Source of the DNA: Streptomyces sp. G-G2
GTDB taxonomy: Bacteria; Actinomycetota; Actinomycetes; Streptomycetales; Streptomycetaceae
DNA length: 64,000 nt
Assembly (NCBI RefSeq): GCF_030063135.1
Contig: NZ_JASISO010000035.1
Coordinates: 1 to 64,000, forward strand
Reading direction: 5' to 3'
The notes beneath the pieces are model-generated. The model did not search any database, was not told the origin of the DNA, and saw only the letters and a list, made by a program, of their open reading frames with translations. Below are positions 56,549-64,000 of the stretch, one piece after another. A program made the translations under genes and the position numbers. Within the stretch, counting starts at the first letter, position 1, and every line of letters begins with the position of its first letter.

Positions 56549-58939
56549 TCAACGCGGGTCATGCGTTCCCGGCAACGCGAGTTCGAACCAGACCACCTTT
56601 CCGCTGCTCAGCCGGGTCGCGCCCCAGCGCCGTGCCATCCGGTTGACCAGGAACAGGCCGCGGCCGCCCTCGTCGGTGTCCCGGGCCCGCCGCTGGCGCG
56701 GCAGCTGCGGGGAGTCGTCGCCGACCTCGCAGCGCAGGACGTCCGTACGCAGCAGGCGCAGCGTGACGGGCCGCTCGGCGTACCGCACGGCATTGGTGAC
56801 CACCTCGCTGACCAGCAGCTCCAGCGAGTCGCTCAGCTCCTCCAGGCCCCAGCGGGTCAGGGCGCGCCGGGCGAAGCGCCGGGCGCGGCCCGGAGCGGTC
56901 TCCTCCGGGTCCAGGAACCAGTAGGCGACGTCACTGGGCGCGATCCCCTCGAAACGGGCCGCGAGCAGCGCGATGTCGTCGTCCCGGTCGCCCGGGCCGA
57001 GCATGTCGAGTACGTCGTCACAGAGCGCTTCCAGCGGCGGCGGGTGGTCCAGGCCGGTGAGCTGCGCCGTCGTGGCCAGCCGCTCGCGCAGCTGCTCGAT
57101 GCCGGTCCAGACGTCGCGCAGCCGGGACTCGACCAGGCCGTCGGTGTACAGCAGCAGGGTGGCTCCCGCGGGCGCGTCCAGCTCGACGGCCTCGAAGTCC
57201 ACGCCGCCGACGCCGATCGGGGCGCCGGGCGGTACGCGGAGCACCTCGGCGCGGCCCCCCAGGTGGAGCAGGACGGGCGGCGGGTGGCCCGCGTTGGCGA
57301 TGGTGATCCGGTGCGAGACGGGATCGTAGACGGCGTACAGGCAGGTCGCCATCCGGTCCGAGCCGAGCCGCTGGGCCTGCTCGTCCAGGTGGTGCAGCAC
57401 CTCGGCGGGCGGCAGGTCCAGCTGGGCCAGGGTCTGGGCGGTGGTCCGCAGCTGCCCCATGATCGCGGCGGAGGTCATGGAGTGGCCCATGACGTCGCCC
57501 ACGACGAGCGCCACCCGGCTGCCGGGCAGCGGTATGGCGTCGTACCAGTCGCCGCCGACCCGGGCCGTCTCGGCGGCCGGGAGGTAGCGGCTGGCCAGCC
57601 GGACCCCGGTGGGCTGGGGGAGGCTGTCCGGGAGCATGGTGCGCTGGAGCTCGTCGGCGATGTACGCCTCGCGGCCGTACAGGACGGCCTTGTCGATGCC
57701 GAGCGCCGTGTGGGTGGCCAGCTGGGCCGCGACGAGCAGGTCGTTCTGCTCGAAGGCGGGCCGGTCCGGGGTGCGCAGGAACACCGCCGCGCCGATGACG
57801 CGGCGGCGGCCGCGCAGCGGGGCCAGGATCGCCCGCTGGCCGCGCGGTACGGGGTGATCGGCGCCCAGCAGCTCAGGCAGCGCGGCGCGCGCGGCGGCGG
57901 AGGACCCGAAGACGGGGCGCACCCCGCGCAGCACCTCGGCGAGGGCGCCGCCGGAGCGGATCTCGCACAGCTCGGCGGCGGGCAGGTCGCCCTGCGGTCC
58001 GACGAGCGCCAGCTGGCTGAAGTCCAGCTCGCCGCCCGCGCCGACGGCCGCGGTCAGGTCGAGTCCGGCGCCGATGGTGTCGGCGGCGCGGACGGCGTCG
58101 GTGAGGTCGTCGATCGGCCGGAGCCGGTCGGTGCGGCGCAGCCGCAGGACGACGGGGCCCACGGGGCGCTCGTCGCCGACGGGCAGCGGATCGCGCAGGT
58201 ACACGAGGATCGCGTCGGAGAAGGTGGGCACGGTGGCCCGGCAGAGGCCGAGGACGATCTCGTCGAGGTCGATGCCGCGGGCGATCCGGCGGGTGGCGGC
58301 GCCGACGAAGCGCAGCCGGTCGCCCTCGCGGCGGGCGGCCCCGGCGTCCACGCCGCCCGGTATCCCGCTCCCGTCGCCGCCTCCCGAGCCGATACCGGGG
58401 CCGAGGCCGGTCCCGTAGACGGAACCAGAACCAGAACCGGAAGCGGAACTGGAGGTGCCGGGCTCGGTGGCGCCGTGGGCGGGAGCGCCGCCCGCGGTGC
58501 GGGCGGCAGCCGTGTCGCGGCCCGTTGCCGTGTCCTGGGCGGGGACGCCGGAGGTCGGTACCGGCGGGCCCGTGGTGGGCGCGGGGCCGGATCCGGCCCC
58601 GGAATCGGAACCAGAACCGGAGGAGGCGGGGGGAGCGGAGTCCGACGGGCCGGGCCGGGTGTCCTGAGCGGCCGGGGCCGGGGCCTTGCCGTGTCCCTGC
58701 TCGTCGGCCCCGGCGTCGGACTCGGCGGCGGATCCGGACCCGGCGGCGGATCCGTTCGCGGCTGCCGGTCCGTTCGTGCTCGCCGAGCCGTTCGTGGTCG
58801 CCGGCCGTGCCTCCGGGCCGGAGGCGGTGGCACCCCGCCGCGCCGCGCGCGGCCCGGGCAGGCCGGAGCCGCCCGGCGCCGGTGTCGCGGCTGCCGCGGC
58901 GGGCTGCGGGCCCTCGTAAGAGGTGGGGTACTCCGTCAC
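56549..58939 (-). CDS. SpoIIE-type PP2C phosphatase with GAF and HATPase domains
   Basis: 796 residues from GTG at 58939. A ~210-residue disordered N-terminus, rich in Ala, Gly, Ser and Pro; GAF domain about 225-430 (RIARGIDLDEIVLGLCRATV, AFEQNDLLVAAQLATHTALG); PP2C about 440-650 with GGDWYDAI, LVVGDVMGHS, TIANAGHPPP and LLYTDGLVESRL; anti-sigma-type HATPase about 680-795 (LVSEVVTNAVRYAERPVTLR, DTDEGGRGLFLVNRMARRWG). It combines a phosphatase with an RsbW-like kinase, a Streptomyces stress- or development-signalling type. Regulates an anti-anti-sigma factor, unknown which. Confidence 0.93.
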   Translation of the reverse strand: MTEYPTSYEGPQPAAAAATPAPGGSGLPGPRAARRGATASGPEARPATTNGSASTNGPAAANGSAAGSGSAAESDAGADEQGHGKAPAPAAQDTRPGPSDSAPPASSGSGSDSGAGSGPAPTTGPPVPTSGVPAQDTATGRDTAAARTAGGAPAHGATEPGTSSSASGSGSGSVYGTGLGPGIGSGGGDGSGIPGGVDAGAARREGDRLRFVGAATRRIARGIDLDEIVLGLCRATVPTFSDAILVYLRDPLPVGDERPVGPVVLRLRRTDRLRPIDDLTDAVRAADTIGAGLDLTAAVGAGGELDFSQLALVGPQGDLPAAELCEIRSGGALAEVLRGVRPVFGSSAAARAALPELLGADHPVPRGQRAILAPLRGRRRVIGAAVFLRTPDRPAFEQNDLLVAAQLATHTALGIDKAVLYGREAYIADELQRTMLPDSLPQPTGVRLASRYLPAAETARVGGDWYDAIPLPGSRVALVVGDVMGHSMTSAAIMGQLRTTAQTLAQLDLPPAEVLHHLDEQAQRLGSDRMATCLYAVYDPVSHRITIANAGHPPPVLLHLGGRAEVLRVPPGAPIGVGGVDFEAVELDAPAGATLLLYTDGLVESRLRDVWTGIEQLRERLATTAQLTGLDHPPPLEALCDDVLDMLGPGDRDDDIALLAARFEGIAPSDVAYWFLDPEETAPGRARRFARRALTRWGLEELSDSLELLVSEVVTNAVRYAERPVTLRLLRTDVLRCEVGDDSPQLPRQRRARDTDEGGRGLFLVNRMARRWGATRLSSGKVVWFELALPGTHDPR

Positions 58940-59133
58940 GCGTGGAATTCCGTCCGTTTGCGCTGGATGTGCGCTGCACTCAACTCGGTCAGTCGCGGTA
59001 TACCCGCTCAGCGGCGGGGGCACCGTCGCCTGCGGCACCTCCCCCAAACCGTATCCGGGGGGACCCCGCCCGCTCGTTACCTCTCGGTCTGCGTTGACCT
59101 CCGGTCAAGTCCCGCGCACAGCACGTCAATTAC

Positions 59134-59145
59134 GGGTGTACACCC
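59134..59145. promoter_or_regulatory. GGGTGTACACCC palindrome upstream of the phosphatase gene
   Basis: Perfect 12-bp palindrome 195 bp upstream of the phosphatase start, in a 278-bp intergenic region with no other clear element. May be an operator; there is no adjacent regulator gene to assign. Confidence 0.45.
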
Positions 59146-59217
59146 TCGCACCAGGCCCTGTCTGCACGCTTGCGGAGGGCGATCCTACGTTTGGCACCCC
59201 TGGGCGCCTCAAGGGTC

Positions 59218-59913
59218 TCATGAGGTCATATGCGCCGGGGTGCGGTCCCAGTCCTCCGGCAGGACCGGAACGTCCCAGCCCGGATCGGGCCGCCAGTTCT
59301 CCCAGCCGTCCGAGAACGGCGCCCCCCACTCCTTGATCAGCTCCACCGCCGCCCGGCCCGCCTCCCGTACCCGGTCGGCCTGCTCGGCGTCCAGCAGCCC
59401 GCACCGCTGCGCCTGCGCGAACTCGTCCTCGTCCCGCCACTTCCAGCTGCGGTCCGGGTAGACGGAGATGTCGAGGAAGTGGTCCACGGAGTCGATGCCG
59501 CCGGACCACCGGGTCCTGGGCTCCTCAAGGTTCACGTACCAGCTCCGGAATTGCCAGCCGTGGTCCCAGAACAGCCACACCGACCACGGGTCGCCCGGCC
59601 GGGCCAGCTTCAGCACGCCCGTGCCGAACCAGCGCGAGCGGGCGGTGGTGCGCGGCGCGGTGTAGCGGGTGGCGAGGGGCTCCTCGTGCACCAGGGTGCC
59701 GTCCGTCAGGACCGGCCTGACCAGCTCGGTGTCCGGGGCCATCCACACGGCCAGCAGCTCGGGGGCGTCCCGGACGACGGTCACGGGGCGGCAGATGTGC
59801 ACCGGGCCCTTCAGGTCCGCGGCGTGGTCGCGGTAGCGCCACAGGATGTGCTCCCCGGGCGCCCAGCGCGGCTCCTGCGTGTCGCCGCCCCCGCGGCCTC
59901 CGGTACCTGTCAT
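59218..59913 (-). CDS. DUF402 (FomD-like) protein
   Basis: 231 residues. EHILWRYRDHAADLKGPVHI, PELLAVWMAPDTELVRPVL, RSRWFGTGVLKLARPGDPWS, WLFWDHGWQFRSWYVNLEEP and DSVDHFLDISVYPDRSWKW are the DUF402 pattern. FomD, a member, hydrolyses a cytidylyl-phosphonate in fosfomycin biosynthesis, and others are nucleotide hydrolases. Asp/Glu ligands for metal are in DSVDHFLDI and KWRDEDEF. No fosfomycin genes are nearby, so the role here is probably housekeeping. Confidence 0.88.
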   Translation of the reverse strand: MTGTGGRGGGDTQEPRWAPGEHILWRYRDHAADLKGPVHICRPVTVVRDAPELLAVWMAPDTELVRPVLTDGTLVHEEPLATRYTAPRTTARSRWFGTGVLKLARPGDPWSVWLFWDHGWQFRSWYVNLEEPRTRWSGGIDSVDHFLDISVYPDRSWKWRDEDEFAQAQRCGLLDAEQADRVREAGRAAVELIKEWGAPFSDGWENWRPDPGWDVPVLPEDWDRTPAHMTS

Positions 59914-60015
59914 GCGCAGATCTTAGGGCTGGGCCCCCCGCGCCCGCTGCGGTGCAGGTCACGGAGGGGTTCGGGGACGGCATTCGACCGAAATCCGGCC
60001 CTCGGTCAGGGGCGG

Positions 60016-61419
60016 TCAGGGATGGGTCATCCGCAGTACGTCGAGCGCCTCGTCGAGCTGTTCCAGGGTGAGGGAGCCGCGTTCGACGTAGCCGGACTCC
60101 AGTACGACCTCCCTGATCGTCCGGCGTTCCGCGACCGCCTTCTTGGCGACCTTGGCCGCCTCCTCGTAGCCGATGTAGCGGTTCAGCGGGGTCACCACGG
60201 AGGGCGAGGACTCGGCGTACTCCCTGGCCCGGGCCGCGTTGGCGGTGATCCCGTCGATCGTACGGTCGGCCAGCAGGCGGCTCGAGTTGCCCAGCAGCCG
60301 GATCGATTCGAGCAGGTTCCGCGCCATCACGGGGAGCATCACGTTCAGTTCGAAGTTGCCCGCCGCGCCCGCCACGGCGACCGTCGTATCGTTTCCGGTC
60401 ACCTGGGCGGCCACCATCAGAACGGCCTCCGCGACGACCGGATTGACCTTTCCGGGCATGATCGAAGAGCCCGGCTGGAGATCGGGGAGATTGATTTCGG
60501 CCAATCCCGTGCGCGGCCCCGAGGCCATCCAGCGGAGATCGTTGGCGATCTTGGTGAGTGAGACCGCGATGGTACGGAGCATGCCCGAGGTCTCCACCAG
60601 CGCGTCCCGCGCCCCCTGGGCCTCGAAGTGGTTGCGGGCCTCGGTGAGCGGCAGCCCGGTCGCCGACGCCACCTCGGCGATCACGGCGGCCGAGAATCCG
60701 GGCGGGGTGTTGATCCCGGTGCCGACCGCCGTACCGCCCAGGGGCAGCTCGGCGAGCCGGGGCAGGGCCGCCCGGAGCCGCTCGACGCCGTAGCGCACCT
60801 GGGCGGCGTACCCGCCGAACTCCTGGCCCAGGGTCACCGGGGTGGCGTCCATCAGGTGGGTGCGGCCCGCCTTGACCACCTGGGCGAACTCGGCGGACTT
60901 GCGCTCCAGCGCGGCCGCGAGGTGCTCCAGGGCCGGGATCAGCTCGCCGGTGACGGCGGCGGTGGCGGCGATGTGGATCGAGGACGGGAAGACGTCGTTC
61001 GAACTCTGGGAGGCGTTGACGTGGTCGTTGGGGTGCACGTCGCGCCCCAGCCGCTCGGTGGCCAGGGTGGCGATCACCTCGTTGGCGTTCATGTTGGACG
61101 AGGTCCCGGACCCGGTCTGGAAGACGTCGACGGGGAAGTGCGCGTCCCAACGCCCCTCGGCCACCTCGGCGGCGGCCGACCGGACCGCGTCCGCGACGTC
61201 CGCCTCCAGGACACCCAGCTCGGCGTTGACCTTCGCGGCGGCCGCCTTCACCTGGGCCAGGGCGGCGATGTGCGCGCGCTCCAGGCGCAGCCCCGAGACG
61301 GGGAAGTTCTCCACCGCGCGCTGCGTCTGAGCACGCCATTTGGCTTCGGCGGGGACCTTCACCTCGCCCATCGAATCGTGTTCCACCCGGAATCCCGCGG
61401 CCTGCTGATCTTCGGTCAT
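60016..61419 (-). CDS. fumC: class II fumarate hydratase
   Basis: 467 residues. TCA-cycle enzyme that hydrates fumarate to malate. Family motifs: FPVDVFQTGSGTSSNMNANE, NDHVNASQSSNDVFPSSIHI, GRTHLMDATPVTLGQEFGGY, LAELPLGGTAVGTGINTPPG and the signature GSSIMPGKVNPV. The catalytic Ser is in the last motif. Length is that of E. coli FumC. No iron-sulfur cysteines, consistent with class II and oxidant resistance. Monocistronic. Confidence 0.97.
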   Translation of the reverse strand: MTEDQQAAGFRVEHDSMGEVKVPAEAKWRAQTQRAVENFPVSGLRLERAHIAALAQVKAAAAKVNAELGVLEADVADAVRSAAAEVAEGRWDAHFPVDVFQTGSGTSSNMNANEVIATLATERLGRDVHPNDHVNASQSSNDVFPSSIHIAATAAVTGELIPALEHLAAALERKSAEFAQVVKAGRTHLMDATPVTLGQEFGGYAAQVRYGVERLRAALPRLAELPLGGTAVGTGINTPPGFSAAVIAEVASATGLPLTEARNHFEAQGARDALVETSGMLRTIAVSLTKIANDLRWMASGPRTGLAEINLPDLQPGSSIMPGKVNPVVAEAVLMVAAQVTGNDTTVAVAGAAGNFELNVMLPVMARNLLESIRLLGNSSRLLADRTIDGITANAARAREYAESSPSVVTPLNRYIGYEEAAKVAKKAVAERRTIREVVLESGYVERGSLTLEQLDEALDVLRMTHP

Positions 61420-61526
61420 GTTCTCGGCCTCCTCAAAAAGTTGAGCAATTGTCTTGTTCGAAGTGTTCCCAACTCCCCTACCGGCCAGTAAATACCGGGG
61501 GTAACACTGACACCGGGGAGACCTTC

Positions 61527-63050
61527 ATGGCCCGCACCACACCAAGGCTCAGATCTACCTTCGCCGCGGCCGCGGCGATCGCGGCCGCCCTCGGGGGCGT
61601 CACCGCCATCACCCCCATGGCCCACGCGGCGGGCTCCGCGGCGGCCGCCGCGACGCCCCTGTCACCCGAACTGGAGGCCATCCGCGCCGCCGAGGCCACC
61701 AAGATCTACGGCGACCCGGCCGTCCGGCCGCTCGCCGACCGCAAGACCGGTCTGATCTCGCTGGGCGACAGCGAGATCTCGGGCGAGGGCACCGGCAACT
61801 ACGACCCCGCGACCAACACCTCCGCCAACCAGTGCCACCGCTCGCCCGACTCGGCGATCCACCGCACCGGCATCCCGGCCGACTTCACCTTCAACGTCGC
61901 CTGCTCCGGCGGCTACACCGGAAACATCCGGATCGGCGGCAGCAAGCAGTACGCCGACGAGCTGATCCAGAGCGACAGCCTCGCCATCAAGGCCCGCAAC
62001 ACGAAGATCAAGATGGTGCTGCTGGTCGCCGGAGCCAACGACGACCTCCAGTTCGGCCCCGTCATGACCGACTGCGTCAGCCGCTGGATGCTCAGCCAGG
62101 GCACCTGTGAGCCCAAGTACGGCCCCGGCTGGCAGGCCCGCGTGGACGGCCTGCGCCCCAAGGTCGAAGCGACCGTCGCCGACCTCAAGACCGTCATGCG
62201 GGACGCCGGTTACGCCGACGCGGACTACAAGCTCGTCGTGATGGGCTACCCGAGCCCGATCGGCCCCGACTTCAACGACAACCCGAACTTCCCCGGCAAG
62301 CTCCCCGGAGGCTGCGCGGGCTACGACTCGGACGCCGCGTGGGGCCGCAACTACGCGGTACCCACCTTCGAGAAGGGCATGCGCGCCGCGGCGCTCGCGT
62401 CCGGCGCCTACTACCTCGACGATTCGCGGCTCTTCAACGGCCACGAGGTCTGCATGGAGGACACCTGGGCCCGCGGCCTCTACCTCGACCTCGGTGACCA
62501 CTTCCCGTGGGACGAGAACACCGCCCGGCAGTCCTTCCACCCCAACTACCGGGGCCACGGCGCGTTCGCGTCCTGCCTGACCCAGCTCTACGACTCCGGC
62601 CTGCGCGAGGGCTCCTGCGCCGACCCGGCGAGCACCGGCACCCCCGTCCTCCAGGCCGGGGCCTGGGACGACCTCTACAAGCCGCTGAAGAACGAGGCGA
62701 CCGGCAACTGCGCCGACACCACCGCGGGCTCCAGCGCCAACGGCACGGCCGTCCTCGGCTGGGACTGCCACGGCGGCCGCAACCAGGGCTGGTGGTACGA
62801 CGCCACCCGCAAGGGCATCCACGTCGAACTGACCCAGGACCGCTGCCTCGACGTCCCCGGCGCCAACTACGGCGCGGGCACCGGCCTGATCATCTGGAAC
62901 TGCCACGGCGGCGCGAACCAGCAGTTCGTCCGCAACGGCTCCACCATCCGTCCGCAGGCGGCCCCCGGCATGTGCCTCACCGTGGGCGCCGCCCACGAGG
63001 CCGTGCGCCTGCAGACCTGCAACGGCTCGGCGAACCAGCGCTTCATCTAA
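61527..63050 (+). CDS. secreted SGNH hydrolase with ricin-B lectin domain
   Basis: 507 residues. Signal peptide to about 35 (PMAHAAGSA), SGNH-type hydrolase about 70-390 with block I LISLGDSEISGEGTGNY (Gly-Asp-Ser nucleophile) and block V FHPNYRGHGA for the catalytic His; VAGANDDLQFG carries the block III Asn. Then ricin-B trefoil about 405-507 (GNCADTTAGSSANGTAVLGW, DCHGGRNQGW, DRCLDVPGANYGAGTGLIIW, CHGGANQQF). The lectin probably brings the enzyme to a polysaccharide such as an acetylated xylan or glycan. Probable esterase. Confidence 0.9.
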   Translation: MARTTPRLRSTFAAAAAIAAALGGVTAITPMAHAAGSAAAAATPLSPELEAIRAAEATKIYGDPAVRPLADRKTGLISLGDSEISGEGTGNYDPATNTSANQCHRSPDSAIHRTGIPADFTFNVACSGGYTGNIRIGGSKQYADELIQSDSLAIKARNTKIKMVLLVAGANDDLQFGPVMTDCVSRWMLSQGTCEPKYGPGWQARVDGLRPKVEATVADLKTVMRDAGYADADYKLVVMGYPSPIGPDFNDNPNFPGKLPGGCAGYDSDAAWGRNYAVPTFEKGMRAAALASGAYYLDDSRLFNGHEVCMEDTWARGLYLDLGDHFPWDENTARQSFHPNYRGHGAFASCLTQLYDSGLREGSCADPASTGTPVLQAGAWDDLYKPLKNEATGNCADTTAGSSANGTAVLGWDCHGGRNQGWWYDATRKGIHVELTQDRCLDVPGANYGAGTGLIIWNCHGGANQQFVRNGSTIRPQAAPGMCLTVGAAHEAVRLQTCNGSANQRFI

Positions 63051-63078
63051 GCCCGGCCCCAGCACCCCCCGCACCCCC

Positions 63079-63104
63079 ACCCGGCCGGCGCACCCCGGCC
63101 GGGT
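63079..63104. terminator. hairpin between converging SGNH and GDPD genes
   Basis: ACCCGGCCGG (63079-63088), CGCACC, CCGGCCGGGT (63095-63104): perfect 10-bp stem 28 bases after the SGNH stop, able to serve both converging genes. Confidence 0.7.
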
Positions 63105-63148
63105 CCCTTCCCCGTCGCCGTCGCCGGTAGCCCGTCGCCCGTCGCCGG

Positions 63149-63940
63149 TCAGCAGGCGTCGAGCTGGTCGCGGACCTGGCGGGGGCGGTTGGTGATGATC
63201 GTGTCCACACCGAGGCGCAGGCACAGGTCCACGTCCTCGGGTTCGTCGACCGTCCAGACCCGCACGCCCAGCCCGGCCGCCTTGAGCCGGGCGACGATCC
63301 GCGGGTCCCGGCGCACCAGCTCGATCCCGGGCCCGGCGTGCCCGACCCGGTGCGGCAGCCGCAGCGGACCGCGCCGTTCCAGTAGCTGTACGGTCTCCAG
63401 GGCGGGCGCGAGCCGGTGCGTACGGGCCAGCGCGCCGCGGGAGAAGCTCATCACCTCGACCCGGTGGCCGCCTTCGCCGGGTCCGTCCGCGAGCCCGTAC
63501 TCCGCGAGCACCCGCACCAGCTCGGCCTCCACCCGGCCGCCCGCCCGGGCCGGATGCTTGGTCTCGACGGCCAGCCCCACCGGCCGGGGCGCCCGGAGCA
63601 CCTCGCGCACCAGGTCCTCGAAGTACAGCACCCGGGCGCCGCTGTGCTCGGGCCCCTTCCAGCCGCCGAAGTCCAGTCCGGCGAGCCGCTCGTAGGTCAT
63701 CGCGGACACGGCCCCGCGCCCGTCGGAGGTCCGGTCGACCCGGCGGTCGTGCACGCACACGAGCCGCCCGTCGGCGGTGAGCCGCACATCGCACTCCAGC
63801 GCGTCCGCGCCGTCGACGACGGCCTGCCGGTAGGCGGCGAGCGTGTGCTCCGGGTACCGCTCGGAGGCCCCCCGATGGGCGACGACCCGGATCGCGCGGG
63901 CGGCGGGGGCGGAAGCGGGGAGGTAGGACGCCTGAGTCAT
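63149..63940 (-). CDS. glpQ: glycerophosphodiester phosphodiesterase
   Basis: 263 residues, GDPD fold: RVVAHRGASERYPEHTLAAY with HR and E metal ligands, ALECDVRLTADGRLVCVHDR with E/D and H, GLAVETKHP and VMSFSRGAL. It hydrolyses glycerophosphodiesters to glycerol 3-phosphate and an alcohol. ATG at 63940 begins directly before the fold. No signal peptide, so probably cytoplasmic. Upstream promoter lies at the very end of the window. Confidence 0.93.
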   Translation of the reverse strand: MTQASYLPASAPAARAIRVVAHRGASERYPEHTLAAYRQAVVDGADALECDVRLTADGRLVCVHDRRVDRTSDGRGAVSAMTYERLAGLDFGGWKGPEHSGARVLYFEDLVREVLRAPRPVGLAVETKHPARAGGRVEAELVRVLAEYGLADGPGEGGHRVEVMSFSRGALARTHRLAPALETVQLLERRGPLRLPHRVGHAGPGIELVRRDPRIVARLKAAGLGVRVWTVDEPEDVDLCLRLGVDTIITNRPRQVRDQLDAC

Positions 63941-64000
63941 GACCCAAACCCTGCCAAAGCCGGGTGAACACAAGGTTCCGTCCCTGTGTCCACCCCCGCA

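Noticed and set aside
59218..59913. Fosfomycin biosynthesis (fomD)
   Set aside because: The fold is shared, but no phosphonate genes are near; DUF402 is widespread.
1..64000. tRNA, rRNA, prophage or insertion sequence
   Set aside because: I saw no cloverleaf, transposase, integrase or phage structural gene; a tRNA scan would confirm.

Overview
This window is very GC-rich, with almost invariably G/C third codon positions, frequent GTG starts, ATGA/GTGA stop-start overlaps and long GC hairpins without U-tracts as terminators. Together with a DasR-type operator in front of a chitinase, a WhiJ/DUF397 cluster, a SpoIIE-type phosphatase and a PhoH protein, this points to a Streptomyces (or close relative) chromosome, probably core rather than arm. 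I see no insertion sequence, prophage, rRNA, tRNA or CRISPR array. About 63 protein genes, one decayed hydrolase gene and one probable small RNA can be supported.

Layout. 0.1-6.8 kb: small metabolic and enzyme genes (macro domain, F420/nitroreductase-like DUF385, YdcF-like membrane protein, PLP amino-acid deaminase divergent from an IclR regulator, secreted M14 carboxypeptidase). 6.9-8.6 kb: secreted GH18 chitinase with a perfect 14-bp dre-like palindrome upstream. 9.0-20.4 kb: a continuous Tad/Flp pilus locus: a novel zinc-ribbon protein, CpaB, CpaE, two TadE-like pseudopilins, TadA, TadB, TadC, an embedded NarL-type two-component system, the Flp pilin, a TadE/G-like protein, a lipoprotein and an OmpA-domain protein. 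The prepilin peptidase needed to mature the pilin is at 37.25-37.98 kb, followed immediately by a hairpin RNA that resembles the actinobacterial 6C RNA.

20.4-28.2 kb: accessory and regulatory genes: a TetR/DUF1348 divergent pair with twin 16-bp operators, an alpha/beta-hydrolase pseudogene, a WhiJ-type regulator/DUF397/HATPase cluster, a three-gene WXG100-like / DUF1023 hydrolase / lipoprotein operon, and a secreted SGNH hydrolase. 28.4-36.7 kb: a TetR-regulated DHA2 efflux pump with a long inverted repeat between the two genes, a NodB deacetylase, a beta-lactamase-fold serine hydrolase, an orphan solute-binding lipoprotein and a SUKH protein.

36.7-64 kb: DUF192, prepilin peptidase, aldo/keto reductase, Z-prenyl diphosphate synthase, PhoH-PIN ATPase, SLT-like cell-wall protein with a long leader, AI-2E-type exporter, AhpD/AhpC divergent from OxyR, a PadR-controlled ABC exporter, a slipin/RHH operon under a perfect 16-bp palindrome, a class A penicillin-binding protein, a SpoIIE-type PP2C phosphatase upstream of catalase, a DUF402 protein, fumarase C, an SGNH-ricin lectin enzyme and a glycerophosphodiesterase. 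The oxidative-stress genes (ahpCD/oxyR, catalase) and envelope genes (PBP, SLT, PP2C, slipin) cluster loosely in this last part.

The most interesting stretches are the Tad locus with its embedded signalling and OmpA-like components, the probable 6C RNA beside the prepilin peptidase, the WXG/DUF1023/lipoprotein operon, the slipin-RHH operator, and several 17-bp tandem repeats that duplicate stop codons.
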